This document shows, piece after piece, positions 1 to 8,575 of a DNA stretch of 32,161 nt. A program made the translations under genes and the position numbers. Under the pieces are notes generated by a model. That model saw nothing but the letters and a program-made list of their open reading frames with translations, was not told the DNA's origin and searched no databases. Positions within the stretch are counted from its first letter, which is position 1. Each line of letters opens with the position of its first letter. This stretch comes from Candidatus Stygibacter australis (GTDB lineage: Bacteria; Cloacimonadota; Cloacimonadia; Cloacimonadales; TCS61): assembly GCA_030765845.1 (NCBI GenBank), contig JAVCDJ010000052.1:1-32161 (forward strand), given 5' to 3'.

Positions 1-243
1 ATCAATTTTATTTTCATTAAATAATGTTGATACTAAATAATTATATAACAATGAATCAGTTATATTGCTTGTATCAATCTCTAAAGAATCCAAATTGGCA
101 TTTTTCCTCCTTTCATTGATCAATTTTCTATCCTTAATAATTATTGAGATCATGTCTTTTGTATCATAGTGCTTTATTTCCATATCACCTAGCAATATTG
201 CACTAATTATTAATAGTAGTGTAACAATTATAATCTTTTTCAT
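1..243 (-). CDS. Small secreted protein, N-terminal part (cut by window edge)
   Basis: The minus strand has an open frame of 81 codons from an ATG at 243 to the window edge. An AGGGAGA ribosome binding site (249-255) lies five bases before the start. The protein begins MKKIIIVTLLLIISAILLGD, a short basic N-terminus followed by a hydrophobic stretch, as in a Sec signal peptide. The following residues are polar, rich in Asp, Asn and Lys. I recognise no family. The stop codon lies outside the window, so length and function are unknown. The ribosome binding site together with the signal peptide makes a real gene likely. It is divergent from the sensor kinase gene. Confidence 0.7.
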   Translation of the reverse strand, partial: MKKIIIVTLLLIISAILLGDMEIKHYDTKDMISIIIKDRKLINERRKNANLDSLEIDTSNITDSLLYNYLVSTLFNENKID

Positions 244-726
244 TATATTCTCCCTATGTTAAATAATAATCCTTTAAAAATATCTTATGAATTACCTTCT
301 ACGATGCTTATTAATCTTCAGAAGTTTATTAACTATCATAATACATAGAAGAATCTGAATTAATAATATTTAGTCAAGAAATTCATAAACGAGTCAAATA
401 GAATGAATAAGGGTAATAAAGATTCTTTCACTCAATAAACTATAAAATATTACTTTTATTTATATAATAACTGACTGTAATATAAACCCTTTAGCATCTG
501 CCAATTACCTGTTCAGCTTAAATATACAACACTATGGGACATTTTGTTGAGATTGTATTTTTTTGTTCTGGGTGATTGCTACTTAATTGTCGACGGTAAA
601 TAGTCTCTAAAGTTATATTGAACTTGTAGGACTTATAATGAGAGAAAGAGGTTGCGAGAGTAAAATAGTTAGTATTTGAGAAAAGACTTAACAGAAAATA
701 CAGGGAGTATTAAAACTGTCGATAAT
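244..726. other. AT-rich intergenic region between divergent genes
   Basis: This very AT-rich stretch separates the divergent secreted-protein and sensor-kinase genes. I see no RNA gene and no convincing ORF. The only clear promoter-like word towards the kinase is a perfect TATAAT at 634-639, but no good -35 box lies at the right distance. If the kinase starts at the TTG at 676 instead of the ATG at 727, the last 51 bases are coding. Confidence 0.5.
634..639 (+). promoter_or_regulatory. Possible -10 box for the sensor kinase operon
   Basis: A perfect TATAAT lies 37 bases before the TTG and 88 bases before the ATG of the kinase gene. The hexamer 17 bases upstream (AGTTAT, 611-616) is a poor -35. 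In such AT-rich DNA a chance match is quite possible. Confidence 0.3.
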
Positions 727-2991
727 ATGAAAGGCATCAAAATATTTTTAATAATAATAGTTTTTCTGTTAACCTGGCACTCTGGTTTGCAGGCAGATTC
801 TACGGAATTGAAGCTGAAAATCGCTGAGGCGATGGGCAGAGAAAAGGTGGATCTATTGCTTGAGCTTGCTAAGCAGCAAATAGATGAGGATCTGCAAAGC
901 AGTTGGACAAGCGATAGTCTGGCACTTAAGCTTGCGGGTGAATCCCGTTATGTGGGAGGTCAGCGAAAAGCTTTGACCATTGCTGGACGGATCGAGCTCA
1001 CTCGACAAAACTACTGGTCTGCGATTGATTATTTTAATAAAGCAATACTACTTTTGAATAAAGAGAATGATCAACTTGATCTGGGAGTTATAAATAATAA
1101 TTTCGCCCAGGCCTACTCTAAATTAGGCTGGGCAGACAAGGCAAAAGCCAAACTGGAAGAAGCAGAAAAAATCTTCCAGAAACTCGAACCCACCACTGAA
1201 GTTATGCATGAGCTCACGATGACTTACCTTACCTGGGGTACTGTAGAGCTGGAACTGGGTAATTATGAATTAGCATTATCTCGACTATTGAAGGGCATGC
1301 AGGAAGTGGACAAACTGGATGAACCTGAACTGGAAGCTACTATCAAAGGAAATATCGGCAGAGTATATCAATCACTGATGAATCCAGCACTTTCTCTGGA
1401 ATATTACCGTCAGGCACTGGAAGTTCACAAGCAGCTTGATAATAAAAGTGAAATAGCGGTTGTATATGGTAATATGGGAACACTTTATTCTGAGCTTAAA
1501 GATTATGAAAAAGCAAGAGAATATTATGAACTATCTTTGGAAAGCTATCAGCAGTTAGGCAATAATCTGGGTGTAGCTTCAGTATTGATCAATATTGGAA
1601 ATCTGTACTATTATCAGGAAAAATACACCGAAACCCTTGAGTATTACAGTCGGGCAGAGAAATTAGTGGGCGAGATCGGGGCTACTGTCTATCAGGCATA
1701 TCTGATGAACAATGTGGGCATGATCTATGTAGAGATGGGAGAATTTAAGGCAGCAGAGGAAAAATTTGCTGAAGCTTCCAGGATAGCTCAAGAGGTAGAA
1801 TCTCTGGAATTACAGGCAGAAATATATGCTTCTTATGGTGAACTTTTCAAAAAGCAGGGACAATTTGATGAAGCTTTGAGCTATAATGAGAAAGAATCAA
1901 CACTGCGGGACAGTATTTTTGCTGAAACCACTGCTAAGCAGATTGCAGAGATGCAGACTAAGTATGACACTGAGCGCAAAGAGCGGGAAAATAGCCTTCT
2001 TCGCAAAGATAATGAGATCAAGGAACTGGAAATAGGCAGAAAAGAGCTTCAGAGGAACTCTTTATTTGCCATCTCGGGTCTGGTTATCATGCTGGTGATC
2101 TTTGTATATCGGAGATACAGGAGTAAAAAGAAGAGTGCTGAGATACTTTCCACGAAAAATGAATTGATCACTCAGCAGAAAGAGGAATTGAGCGAAACTC
2201 TTGATGTATTACGCAAAACCCAGAAGAAATTGGTGGAATCAGAAAAAATGGCATCTCTGGGAAGTCTGGTTACAGGAGTAGCCCATGAAATAAACACACC
2301 AGTGGGAATAATTATAACAGCTATCAGCAATCTGAGTGACAGGTTGAGTGCTTTGATGGGTAAATATCAGGAAAATAAGATGAAAAAGAGTGATCTGGAC
2401 AGCTTTTTGGGTTATACAGAAAAAACAAGCAATCTGATACTGAGTAATTCCCAGCGAACTGGTGAACTGGTGAAAAGTTTTAAGCGTGTGAGTGTGGATC
2501 AATCCACAGAACAGCGTCGTCAATTTAAATTATGTAATTATATCAAAGATGTCTTGATGAGCCTTGAACCCAAATTCAAGGGTCTTGATCTTGAGATCAA
2601 TATAGATTGTGATGAATACCTGGTATGGAATTCATATCCGGGGATACTTGCCCAGATAATTACTAATCTGGTTATTAATTCATTGGTTCATGGTTTTTCC
2701 GGTGGAAGTGGTGGAAAAATAGATTTTGAGATAAAACGTATTGACAGCAGGCTGCGATTTATCTATCGGGATAGTGGTAAGGGAATGGGAGAAGAGGTGT
2801 TGCAGCATATCTTTGATCCGTTTTTTACAACAAATAAACGGACGGGGACCGGTTTGGGGATGCATATTATCTATAATCTGATAACGCAGAAACTGGATGG
2901 GACGATAGAAGTTGAGAGTGAAGTGGGGAAAGGCTCAGAATTCATTATGGAATTCCCTTTCATGGAAGGAGGATTGAGTGAGCTCGATTGA
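727..2991 (+). CDS. Membrane-anchored TPR sensor histidine kinase
   Basis: The protein senses a signal with tetratricopeptide repeats and autophosphorylates on histidine. It starts with a signal peptide (MKGIKIFLIIIVFLLTWHSG), so I prefer the ATG at 727. A TTG at 676 would add 17 polar residues before the signal peptide. Numbered from 727 (754 residues), TPR repeats cover about 60-410. A coiled coil and one membrane helix (about 445-464) follow. The H-box VAHEINTP has His520, the N-box is near 660 (NLVINSLVHGF), and the G1 (DSGKGMG), F (FDPFFTT) and G2 (GTGLGM) boxes come last. The repeats should be periplasmic and the kinase cytoplasmic. The next gene overlaps by 14 bases, implying coupled translation and a shared pathway. 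The ligand cannot be told from sequence. Confidence 0.9.
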   Translation: MKGIKIFLIIIVFLLTWHSGLQADSTELKLKIAEAMGREKVDLLLELAKQQIDEDLQSSWTSDSLALKLAGESRYVGGQRKALTIAGRIELTRQNYWSAIDYFNKAILLLNKENDQLDLGVINNNFAQAYSKLGWADKAKAKLEEAEKIFQKLEPTTEVMHELTMTYLTWGTVELELGNYELALSRLLKGMQEVDKLDEPELEATIKGNIGRVYQSLMNPALSLEYYRQALEVHKQLDNKSEIAVVYGNMGTLYSELKDYEKAREYYELSLESYQQLGNNLGVASVLINIGNLYYYQEKYTETLEYYSRAEKLVGEIGATVYQAYLMNNVGMIYVEMGEFKAAEEKFAEASRIAQEVESLELQAEIYASYGELFKKQGQFDEALSYNEKESTLRDSIFAETTAKQIAEMQTKYDTERKERENSLLRKDNEIKELEIGRKELQRNSLFAISGLVIMLVIFVYRRYRSKKKSAEILSTKNELITQQKEELSETLDVLRKTQKKLVESEKMASLGSLVTGVAHEINTPVGIIITAISNLSDRLSALMGKYQENKMKKSDLDSFLGYTEKTSNLILSNSQRTGELVKSFKRVSVDQSTEQRRQFKLCNYIKDVLMSLEPKFKGLDLEINIDCDEYLVWNSYPGILAQIITNLVINSLVHGFSGGSGGKIDFEIKRIDSRLRFIYRDSGKGMGEEVLQHIFDPFFTTNKRTGTGLGMHIIYNLITQKLDGTIEVESEVGKGSEFIMEFPFMEGGLSELD

Positions 2992-4300
2992 TAAAGAGCG
3001 GGGATTTGCTGATGCGGGAAATGAGTCCGATGAACTGGTATTTATGGCAGAAGAAGAAGCAGTTGATGTCAAGCAGCAGCGGGATGAAGAGAAATTCTCA
3101 GTTAAAAATAGTGCTGTCATCAAAGCAGGCAGCGATTGGAAAATTCTGGTGGTCGATGATGAAGAAGATATTCATACTGTCACGCATTTGACCCTTGATG
3201 ACTTTGAGTTTGCCGGCAAACAGGTGACGATACTTGATGCCTACTCAGCTGGAGAAGCCTTTGAGCTGATCAAGCAGCAGCCTGATATTGCAATCACATT
3301 GCTTGATGTGGTAATGGAAACCACAACTGCAGGTTTGGATCTTGTTAAGCGGATCAGAGAGGAACTGGAGAATCATTTCATCAGAATAGTTCTGCGAACA
3401 GGTCAGCCGGGATATGCTCCAGAGCGTGATGTAGTGCTGAATTATGATATCAATGATTATAAATCCAAAACCGAATTAACCTCTGATAAGATATTTACAC
3501 TGGTTTCATCCGGTATACGTGCCTATAAATCACTTCTGAGTCTGGAATCATACCGTCAGGATTTGCAGGAAAAGGTGGATGGAGCGGTAGAATCAATCCG
3601 TGAAAAAGACCATATCATTATAAAACAGTCAAGACAGGTAGCGATCAGTGAATTGATATCAAATATTTCACATCAGTGGCGGCAGCCTTTGAATACTGTA
3701 ATGGCATTGATTCAGGATATTGAAATTTGCGGAGAGGAAGAAGAACTGACTATAGATTATCTTACACAGCAAAGTAATAAAGCAATGGGCATCATTCAGG
3801 AAATGAGTAATACAATTGATGATCTGAGATACTTTTTTCATCCAGTAGAGGAATTAGAGGACTTTATTTTGCACGATGTGCTCGCAAGATGTATGAAGCT
3901 GCTGGAACCCACATTAAAGGAAGAGAGTATTATACTGGAAATTAGTGGAGATGAGCAATTGACCATAAAAGGCTATAGCAATGATTATGCCCAGGTAGTT
4001 TTGCAGATAATCAATAATAGCCGTGATGCCTTAAGGGAAAAGGAAATACCAGAAAAGAGGATAAGAATAGATATATCAGAAGACGATGGACAATCAAAAG
4101 TGGAAATAATTGATAATGGTGGCGGGATAACTGAAGATGTGATCGAGCATGTTTTTGAACCATATTTCACAACACACTTCAAGAGCCCGGGCAGAGGACT
4201 TAATCTATATATGTGTAAAATCGTGATCGAAAAAAATATGCATGGCAGCTTAACAGCTGAGAATCGGAAGTCTGGTGCAATATTTACGATCAGGATATAA
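2978..4300 (+). CDS. Response regulator-histidine kinase fusion
   Basis: This 440-residue soluble protein probably relays phosphate from the preceding kinase. Residues 1-50 are acidic and probably disordered. A receiver domain follows (about 52-175), with VVDDEED for the acidic pocket and Asp110 in LLDVVME as phospho-acceptor. After a short helix comes a kinase core: H-box ISHQWRQPLN with His232, N-box QIINNSRDAL, G1 DNGGGI, F FEPYFTT and G2 GRGLNLYM. The start is a GTG at 2978 with an ideal AAGGAGG (2966-2972) five bases upstream, inside the previous gene. There is no DNA-binding domain, so output must be another kinase, a phosphotransfer partner or a protein contact. The only nearby candidate is the GPP34 protein 12 bases downstream. 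Confidence 0.88.
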   Translation: MSSIDKERGFADAGNESDELVFMAEEEAVDVKQQRDEEKFSVKNSAVIKAGSDWKILVVDDEEDIHTVTHLTLDDFEFAGKQVTILDAYSAGEAFELIKQQPDIAITLLDVVMETTTAGLDLVKRIREELENHFIRIVLRTGQPGYAPERDVVLNYDINDYKSKTELTSDKIFTLVSSGIRAYKSLLSLESYRQDLQEKVDGAVESIREKDHIIIKQSRQVAISELISNISHQWRQPLNTVMALIQDIEICGEEEELTIDYLTQQSNKAMGIIQEMSNTIDDLRYFFHPVEELEDFILHDVLARCMKLLEPTLKEESIILEISGDEQLTIKGYSNDYAQVVLQIINNSRDALREKEIPEKRIRIDISEDDGQSKVEIIDNGGGITEDVIEHVFEPYFTTHFKSPGRGLNLYMCKIVIEKNMHGSLTAENRKSGAIFTIRI

Positions 4301-4312
4301 CTGGAGGATGAG

Positions 4313-4972
4313 ATGCAGGAATGCAAACTGAGTATTGCAGAGGAATTCTTATTATTATCATTGGATGATGAAAAGGGTGTAGTGTGCAATCAACCCTTTA
4401 TGGGGATGGAATTTGGACTTGCTGGCGCTGTTCTGATGGAGCTTGCCTTATTAGGAAAAATAAAAGCAGAGCAAAATAGACTACTTGTGATCGATAATTC
4501 TCCCACTGAAAATCAGATATTTGATGATGCTCTGGCAATGATCGCAAATCAGCAAAGTGATGAAGATGCCAAATACTGGGTCTGGAAACTCGGAATCCAT
4601 ATTCAGGAGATCAAAGACTATTTTATTAATCATTTGATCGAATTGGGGATACTGGAAAAGAAAGAAAAGAATATTTTGTGGATATACAAACGGAAATGCT
4701 ATCCTACGATAGATGATAAGATGGAACGGAGAGAAATTGCCCGTATCCGCTCTATTATTCTGGATAAGGTAGAACCCGTACATCGTGATATTGTGCTGAT
4801 CAGCCTGATGCGCTCTTGTAATTTAACAAATCAGCTGTTCACTCAGCAGGAACAGGATAAAGCTGGTGAGAAGATAGAGAAAATTGCCCGTAAGGATTTG
4901 ATAGGACAGGCAGTTTATGAAGCAATTCATGAGATATTGCAAAAATTAAGTGTGCAGCAACTATATTATTAA
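4313..4972 (+). CDS. GPP34 (GOLPH3/Vps74-like) domain protein
   Basis: The 219-residue protein resembles the GPP34 fold of eukaryotic GOLPH3/Vps74, a peripheral membrane protein that binds phosphatidylinositol-4-phosphate. Visible family features are the N-terminal LSIAEEFLLLSLDDEKG, then GLAGAVLMELALLGKI, the strand LLVIDNSPT, and a helical C-terminal half with VWKLGIHIQ and later IARIRSIILDKVEP. There is no signal peptide or membrane helix, so it should be cytosolic or membrane-associated. In bacteria the family is best known from actinobacteria and its role is largely unknown. A GGAGG ribosome binding site (4303-4307) precedes the ATG, and the gene follows the kinase pair by 12 bases, so it is probably co-transcribed. 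A role as output or target of the kinases is inference only. Confidence 0.8.
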   Translation: MQECKLSIAEEFLLLSLDDEKGVVCNQPFMGMEFGLAGAVLMELALLGKIKAEQNRLLVIDNSPTENQIFDDALAMIANQQSDEDAKYWVWKLGIHIQEIKDYFINHLIELGILEKKEKNILWIYKRKCYPTIDDKMERREIARIRSIILDKVEPVHRDIVLISLMRSCNLTNQLFTQQEQDKAGEKIEKIARKDLIGQAVYEAIHEILQKLSVQQLYY

Positions 4973-4990
4973 AATAATAAAAAAGCAAGC

Positions 4991-5106
4991 CAGGACTTCT
5001 GAGCTGTACTCAGGGCAGGAGTTCTGGGCGACAGAGACTGATAGAATACAGGATACAATAACTGGCTGTAGAAGAAGTCTTGACGGAGTACCGTTCAAAA
5101 CTCCTG
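4991..5106 (+). other. Intergenic element with crossed inverted repeats
   Basis: The gap between the GPP34 and GH57 genes holds two similar words, CAGGACTTCT (4991-5000) and CAGGAGTTCT (5016-5025). The first can pair over ten bases (one G-U) with AGAAGTCTTG (5073-5082). The first eight bases of the second pair perfectly with AACTCCTG (5099-5106). A small hairpin CTGAG-CTGTA-CTCAG lies at 4999-5013. The A-B-A'-B' order would form a pseudoknot or two alternative folds. I cannot assign it to a known RNA class. It could be a structured leader of the GH57 mRNA or a decayed repeat. Confidence 0.35.
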
Positions 5107-5142
5107 ACTTAGGTTAGTTGAAATATTTAAAAGAGGTATTTG

Positions 5143-8055
5143 ATGATTAAAAAAGGTTTATTAATTATTATTTTACTGCTGATAGTTACTTCGCTTATGG
5201 CAGATCCAAAAATTTATATTGCTTTCTTGTGGCATATGCATCAACCTATATATTACCCAGGTGAAAATGCCCTGGAAACTGATAATGCCGGACATTATGA
5301 TTATTCGATAGAAGATATTCATAATCAGCGCTGGGGTCCCTATACTACCTGGCCATCAGATGCTGTGTGGATGGGGATCAATGCCGGTTTTGAACATTTT
5401 GGCTCTCAAGTTAGCTTTTCTGGCTCTTTGATAGAGAATTTGAATACTTTACAGGCTGGTGGAAACTGGAATTTTTCTAACTGGCAGTCAGGATGGAATG
5501 GCATTGCCGGAGAAACAACAAGCCTGGGAAATCCCAGAATGGATATGGTTTCCATTGGCAATTTTCATCCTTTGCTGGGATTGATTGATTACCGCGATAT
5601 GAGAAGCCAGATCGCTATGCATCGTGACATTGTAAACAGCACCTTTAATGTGAACTCATATTCCCGGGGTATGTTCCCTCCTGAGTGTGCGTTTTCTGAG
5701 AGGATAATCCCCGCCCTTGTGGATGAAGGGATTGAATGGGTGCTGATCGATAATATCCATTTTGAGAGAGTTACAAATAATTATCCCTATACTACCGGCA
5801 GTAATTTATATGAACCTAATCAAGCAGATGTCCTAGAAGATGATCCTGGTGACTGGCTGCAATTAAACGGCTTGTGGGCAGGTTCACAGGTATCTCTGCA
5901 ATGGGCTCATCAACCGCACTGGGTAAAATATATTGATCCAGAAACTGGCGAAGAAAGCCAGATCATGGGTGTGCCGGCTTCCCGCTATCTGGGTAATGAA
6001 GATGGCAGAGGTGGCTTTGGCGCTTTGCAGTATGATACCGTAATGAGCCAGTTTGAACCTTATAACACTGATGATGACCATCCTATATTAATTGTTCTGC
6101 ATCATGATGGTGATAATTATGGTGGTGGATCAAATTCCTATTATAATAATAATTTTGCTCAATTTGTAAGCTGGCTGGGAAGTAATTCAGACAGGTTTGT
6201 TTGCACTACTATCCAGGATTATCTTGATATGTTCCCTCCCGCAACGGGTGATGTAGTACACGTGGAGCCGGGAAGCTGGAGCGGAGCAGCTAATGGGGAC
6301 CCGGAATTTAAGAAATGGAACGGTGATCCTTATAATGACTACAGTCCTGACCGCAATAGCTGGGGCATCATCACAGCAGCGAAGAATATAATATTTAATG
6401 CCTTAGATAATAATCCCGGAGCACAGCAGGTTCAAGATGCCTGGCGTATGCTGCTTACGGGTGAAACAAGCTGCTACTGGTATTGGGACGGCTCTCAGAA
6501 TGGTATCTGGGACAGTCATCCTGCCCGGGCAGCCAATATGGCAGTCAATGCAGCCCTGCCCTATGTGAATGGCGCTGCAGATGCCACTCCCCCCACGATC
6601 TACCTGCCGCAAAGGGAACCGTATAATCCCGGTGGAACTGAATGGAATGTATCCATGAGCCCTGACTTCACTGTCTGGACTTATGTTTATGACCATAGCG
6701 GATTGCAGGATGTGGTTCTCAAATATCGTCTGGATAATGACGGCATAAATGATGATCTCACCAGTGATAATGAGCTTTATGCTGGGGGTGCAGATGTGGG
6801 TAACTGGATAGAACTTGCCATGACAGGCCAGGATGAGCCTTCAGAAACAGATCCCCAACCACTCTATAAAGCCATGCATTACGAAGCAGAGATCAGTGAA
6901 TATAACGAAATCCTGCTGGATTACTATGTGGAAGCTATCGATAATGAAGGCAATGTGCAGAAAAGCGTGATCCAGCACGTATGGATAGGAGATGGCACTG
7001 GTGGGGGACAGGGTGGATATGGTTATGTAAGCTGGCTGCCGGTAAGTCCCGCAATGGAAGATTCCATCATTATCACAGTAGCAAACACCAGCATGGGTGC
7101 TGCCCTGCATTGGGGAGTTAATGATTTTAATTTGCCAGCAGAAACTTACTGGCCCAACGGAACTGTGCTATATAATAATATTGGACCTGCCTTGGAAACT
7201 CCGATGATCGGACCGGATGAGGATGGAAATTTGATCCTTGTATTAGGCCCCTTTGATTCTCCAGTGCAGCAGGTGAATGAAGTAAATTTTGTGATCCACT
7301 ATTATGACGGTAGTTGGGATAATAATAATGGTAATGATTACACAATAACGATATCTGGTGGTGGAGGTGGTAGTTTTGTGATAGATGGACAATTAGATGC
7401 TGGTGTGCAATTGCTGACAGCTAATGATGAACTGGAATTATATGCAGATTTTTCAAGTACAGAGCTTTATGTGGCAGCAACTTCTGCTATGGAATTAGGG
7501 GAAGACATATTTATTTTAATAGCAGATAATCCCGGCAATATGGTTTCTGCCCCCTGGGCCAAAAGCGGACAGGTAGCTGACTGGGACGTTTTTCTGGCTG
7601 GAGAAAGCACTAATGGCTGGAACGGCTGGTTTGACCAGACAGCTTCTTCACAATCTCAGCAAAGCAGTGTTCTGGAAGGAGTGATCAATCTCAGCCAGTG
7701 GAATAATCCAGAATCGCTTTACCTTTGCGTAGCTTCTTATCAAACTCAGGACGGTGGAAGTTTGCAGCAGCAGTCACCAGCAGGTGATGGCAATGGAAAT
7801 ATTGAAAGCACTGAATATATAAATTATCAATTTACAGGATCTCCTTCTTATGGCGATATTGATGGTAATGGGATAGTAGAAAGTTATGATGCTGCTCTGG
7901 TACTGCAATACTACGTGGGAATGATCAGCGATTGGGAACCCTGGCAGCTTATTGCAGCTGACGTGGATGGCAATAGCCTCGTGGAAGCCTATGATGCCTC
8001 TTTGATCCTGCGCTATGGATTAGAAATAATCGACCATTTCCCGGTTGAGGAATAA
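5143..8055 (+). CDS. Secreted glycoside hydrolase family 57 protein with dockerin-like C-terminus
   Basis: Probably a secreted alpha-glucan-active enzyme (amylase or glucanotransferase type). The ATG at 5143 has AAGAGGT five bases upstream and gives 970 residues. Residues 1-20 are a signal peptide. The catalytic domain (about 21-480) shows HMHQPIY (31-37) of GH57 region 1, PPECAFS with candidate nucleophile Glu181, and LHHDGDNYG with candidate acid Asp322. About 490-620 looks Ig-like, 625-740 resembles a carbohydrate-binding beta-sandwich, and 745-895 resembles a DOMON/CBM9-type module; these three calls are by general character only. Residues 903-970 carry two EF-hand dockerin repeats (GDIDGNGIVESYDAA and ADVDGNSLVEAYDAS) and end FPVEE. 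The peptidase at 11090-12664 has the same tail. Substrate is inferred from the family. Confidence 0.85.
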   Translation: MIKKGLLIIILLLIVTSLMADPKIYIAFLWHMHQPIYYPGENALETDNAGHYDYSIEDIHNQRWGPYTTWPSDAVWMGINAGFEHFGSQVSFSGSLIENLNTLQAGGNWNFSNWQSGWNGIAGETTSLGNPRMDMVSIGNFHPLLGLIDYRDMRSQIAMHRDIVNSTFNVNSYSRGMFPPECAFSERIIPALVDEGIEWVLIDNIHFERVTNNYPYTTGSNLYEPNQADVLEDDPGDWLQLNGLWAGSQVSLQWAHQPHWVKYIDPETGEESQIMGVPASRYLGNEDGRGGFGALQYDTVMSQFEPYNTDDDHPILIVLHHDGDNYGGGSNSYYNNNFAQFVSWLGSNSDRFVCTTIQDYLDMFPPATGDVVHVEPGSWSGAANGDPEFKKWNGDPYNDYSPDRNSWGIITAAKNIIFNALDNNPGAQQVQDAWRMLLTGETSCYWYWDGSQNGIWDSHPARAANMAVNAALPYVNGAADATPPTIYLPQREPYNPGGTEWNVSMSPDFTVWTYVYDHSGLQDVVLKYRLDNDGINDDLTSDNELYAGGADVGNWIELAMTGQDEPSETDPQPLYKAMHYEAEISEYNEILLDYYVEAIDNEGNVQKSVIQHVWIGDGTGGGQGGYGYVSWLPVSPAMEDSIIITVANTSMGAALHWGVNDFNLPAETYWPNGTVLYNNIGPALETPMIGPDEDGNLILVLGPFDSPVQQVNEVNFVIHYYDGSWDNNNGNDYTITISGGGGGSFVIDGQLDAGVQLLTANDELELYADFSSTELYVAATSAMELGEDIFILIADNPGNMVSAPWAKSGQVADWDVFLAGESTNGWNGWFDQTASSQSQQSSVLEGVINLSQWNNPESLYLCVASYQTQDGGSLQQQSPAGDGNGNIESTEYINYQFTGSPSYGDIDGNGIVESYDAALVLQYYVGMISDWEPWQLIAADVDGNSLVEAYDASLILRYGLEIIDHFPVEE

Positions 8056-8059
8056 AAAT

Positions 8060-8461
8060 ATGGATCTTCTGGAATTCCCTAACTGCAAACAATATGATAA
8101 CGGACGTTTTCGGCTGCCGAATAAAGTCAGAAAGCAATTTGAAAGCTGGCGGGTGAAACAGCTTGTGATCATACCAACGGAAAATAATAAACTCAAACTG
8201 ATGCCAGCAAGCTGGTGGGAAAGAATGAAAGCTGAAGAAAAAAAAGAAATACCAGTTGATTTCCCAATAAGACCTCAGTCTCTGACAGCAACATTTCTGG
8301 AGCTGCATCCAGAATTAATTACATATCTGGGAGCTACAGAAAATCTCCATTTTAAGGCTAAAGAAAAATACTATCTTCTCTGGAATGATGCAACCTATAG
8401 TCGCGAAAATGAAATTATGAAAGAGCAAATACATAAAATGTATCATGGAGTAAATAAGTAA
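8060..8461 (+). CDS. MraZ/SpoVT-AbrB-like protein
   Basis: This cytosolic protein of 133 residues begins MDLLEFPNCKQYDNGRFRLP. The segment DNGRFRLPNKVRKQF followed by LVIIP and KLKLMPASWWERM matches the pattern of the SpoVT-AbrB/MraZ fold (D-x-x-GR-x-x-x-P-x-x-R, then a strand and a W-containing helix). The second half (YLGATENLHF, YYLLWND) looks like the degenerate second repeat of MraZ. MraZ proteins bind DNA upstream of the division cluster, but no such cluster is here, so this is at most a relative and its target is unknown. I choose the ATG at 8060 over an upstream TTG at 8045. A GAGGAAT precedes it, overlapping the end of the GH57 gene, so translation is probably coupled. Confidence 0.55.
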   Translation: MDLLEFPNCKQYDNGRFRLPNKVRKQFESWRVKQLVIIPTENNKLKLMPASWWERMKAEEKKEIPVDFPIRPQSLTATFLELHPELITYLGATENLHFKAKEKYYLLWNDATYSRENEIMKEQIHKMYHGVNK

Positions 8462-8498
8462 CAAATCTAAGCCAGTCCGAATAAGCTATTCAACAAAA

Positions 8499-8514
8499 GT
8501 TAGACATGCCTAAC
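8499..8514. promoter_or_regulatory. DtxR/MntR-like palindrome upstream of feoAB
   Basis: GTTAGACATGCCTAAC is an almost perfect 16-base palindrome around CATG with arms GTTAG and CTAAC. Operators of the DtxR family of iron and manganese repressors often contain TTAGG and CCTAA half sites. It ends eight bases before the -35 box of the feoAB promoter, so a metal-dependent regulator could act here. No regulator gene is in the window; the assignment rests on word similarity and context. Confidence 0.5.
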
Positions 8515-8521
8515 ATTTTTC

Positions 8522-8549
8522 TTGACAGTTGTGATTTATCCGTTAAATT
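8522..8549 (+). promoter_or_regulatory. feoAB promoter
   Basis: A perfect -35 TTGACA (8522-8527) is followed after 16 bases by TAAATT (8544-8549), matching four of six positions of the -10 consensus. Transcription would start near 8556, about 20 bases before the feoA ATG. This is one of the best sigma-70-type promoters in the window. Confidence 0.6.
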
Positions 8550-8575
8550 AGCGTGTAAAGAACTGGAGGATAGCA

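Noticed and set aside
676-726. TTG start adding 17 residues to the sensor kinase
   Set aside because: It would bury the signal peptide; neither start has a strong ribosome binding site, so this is a preference, not a certainty.
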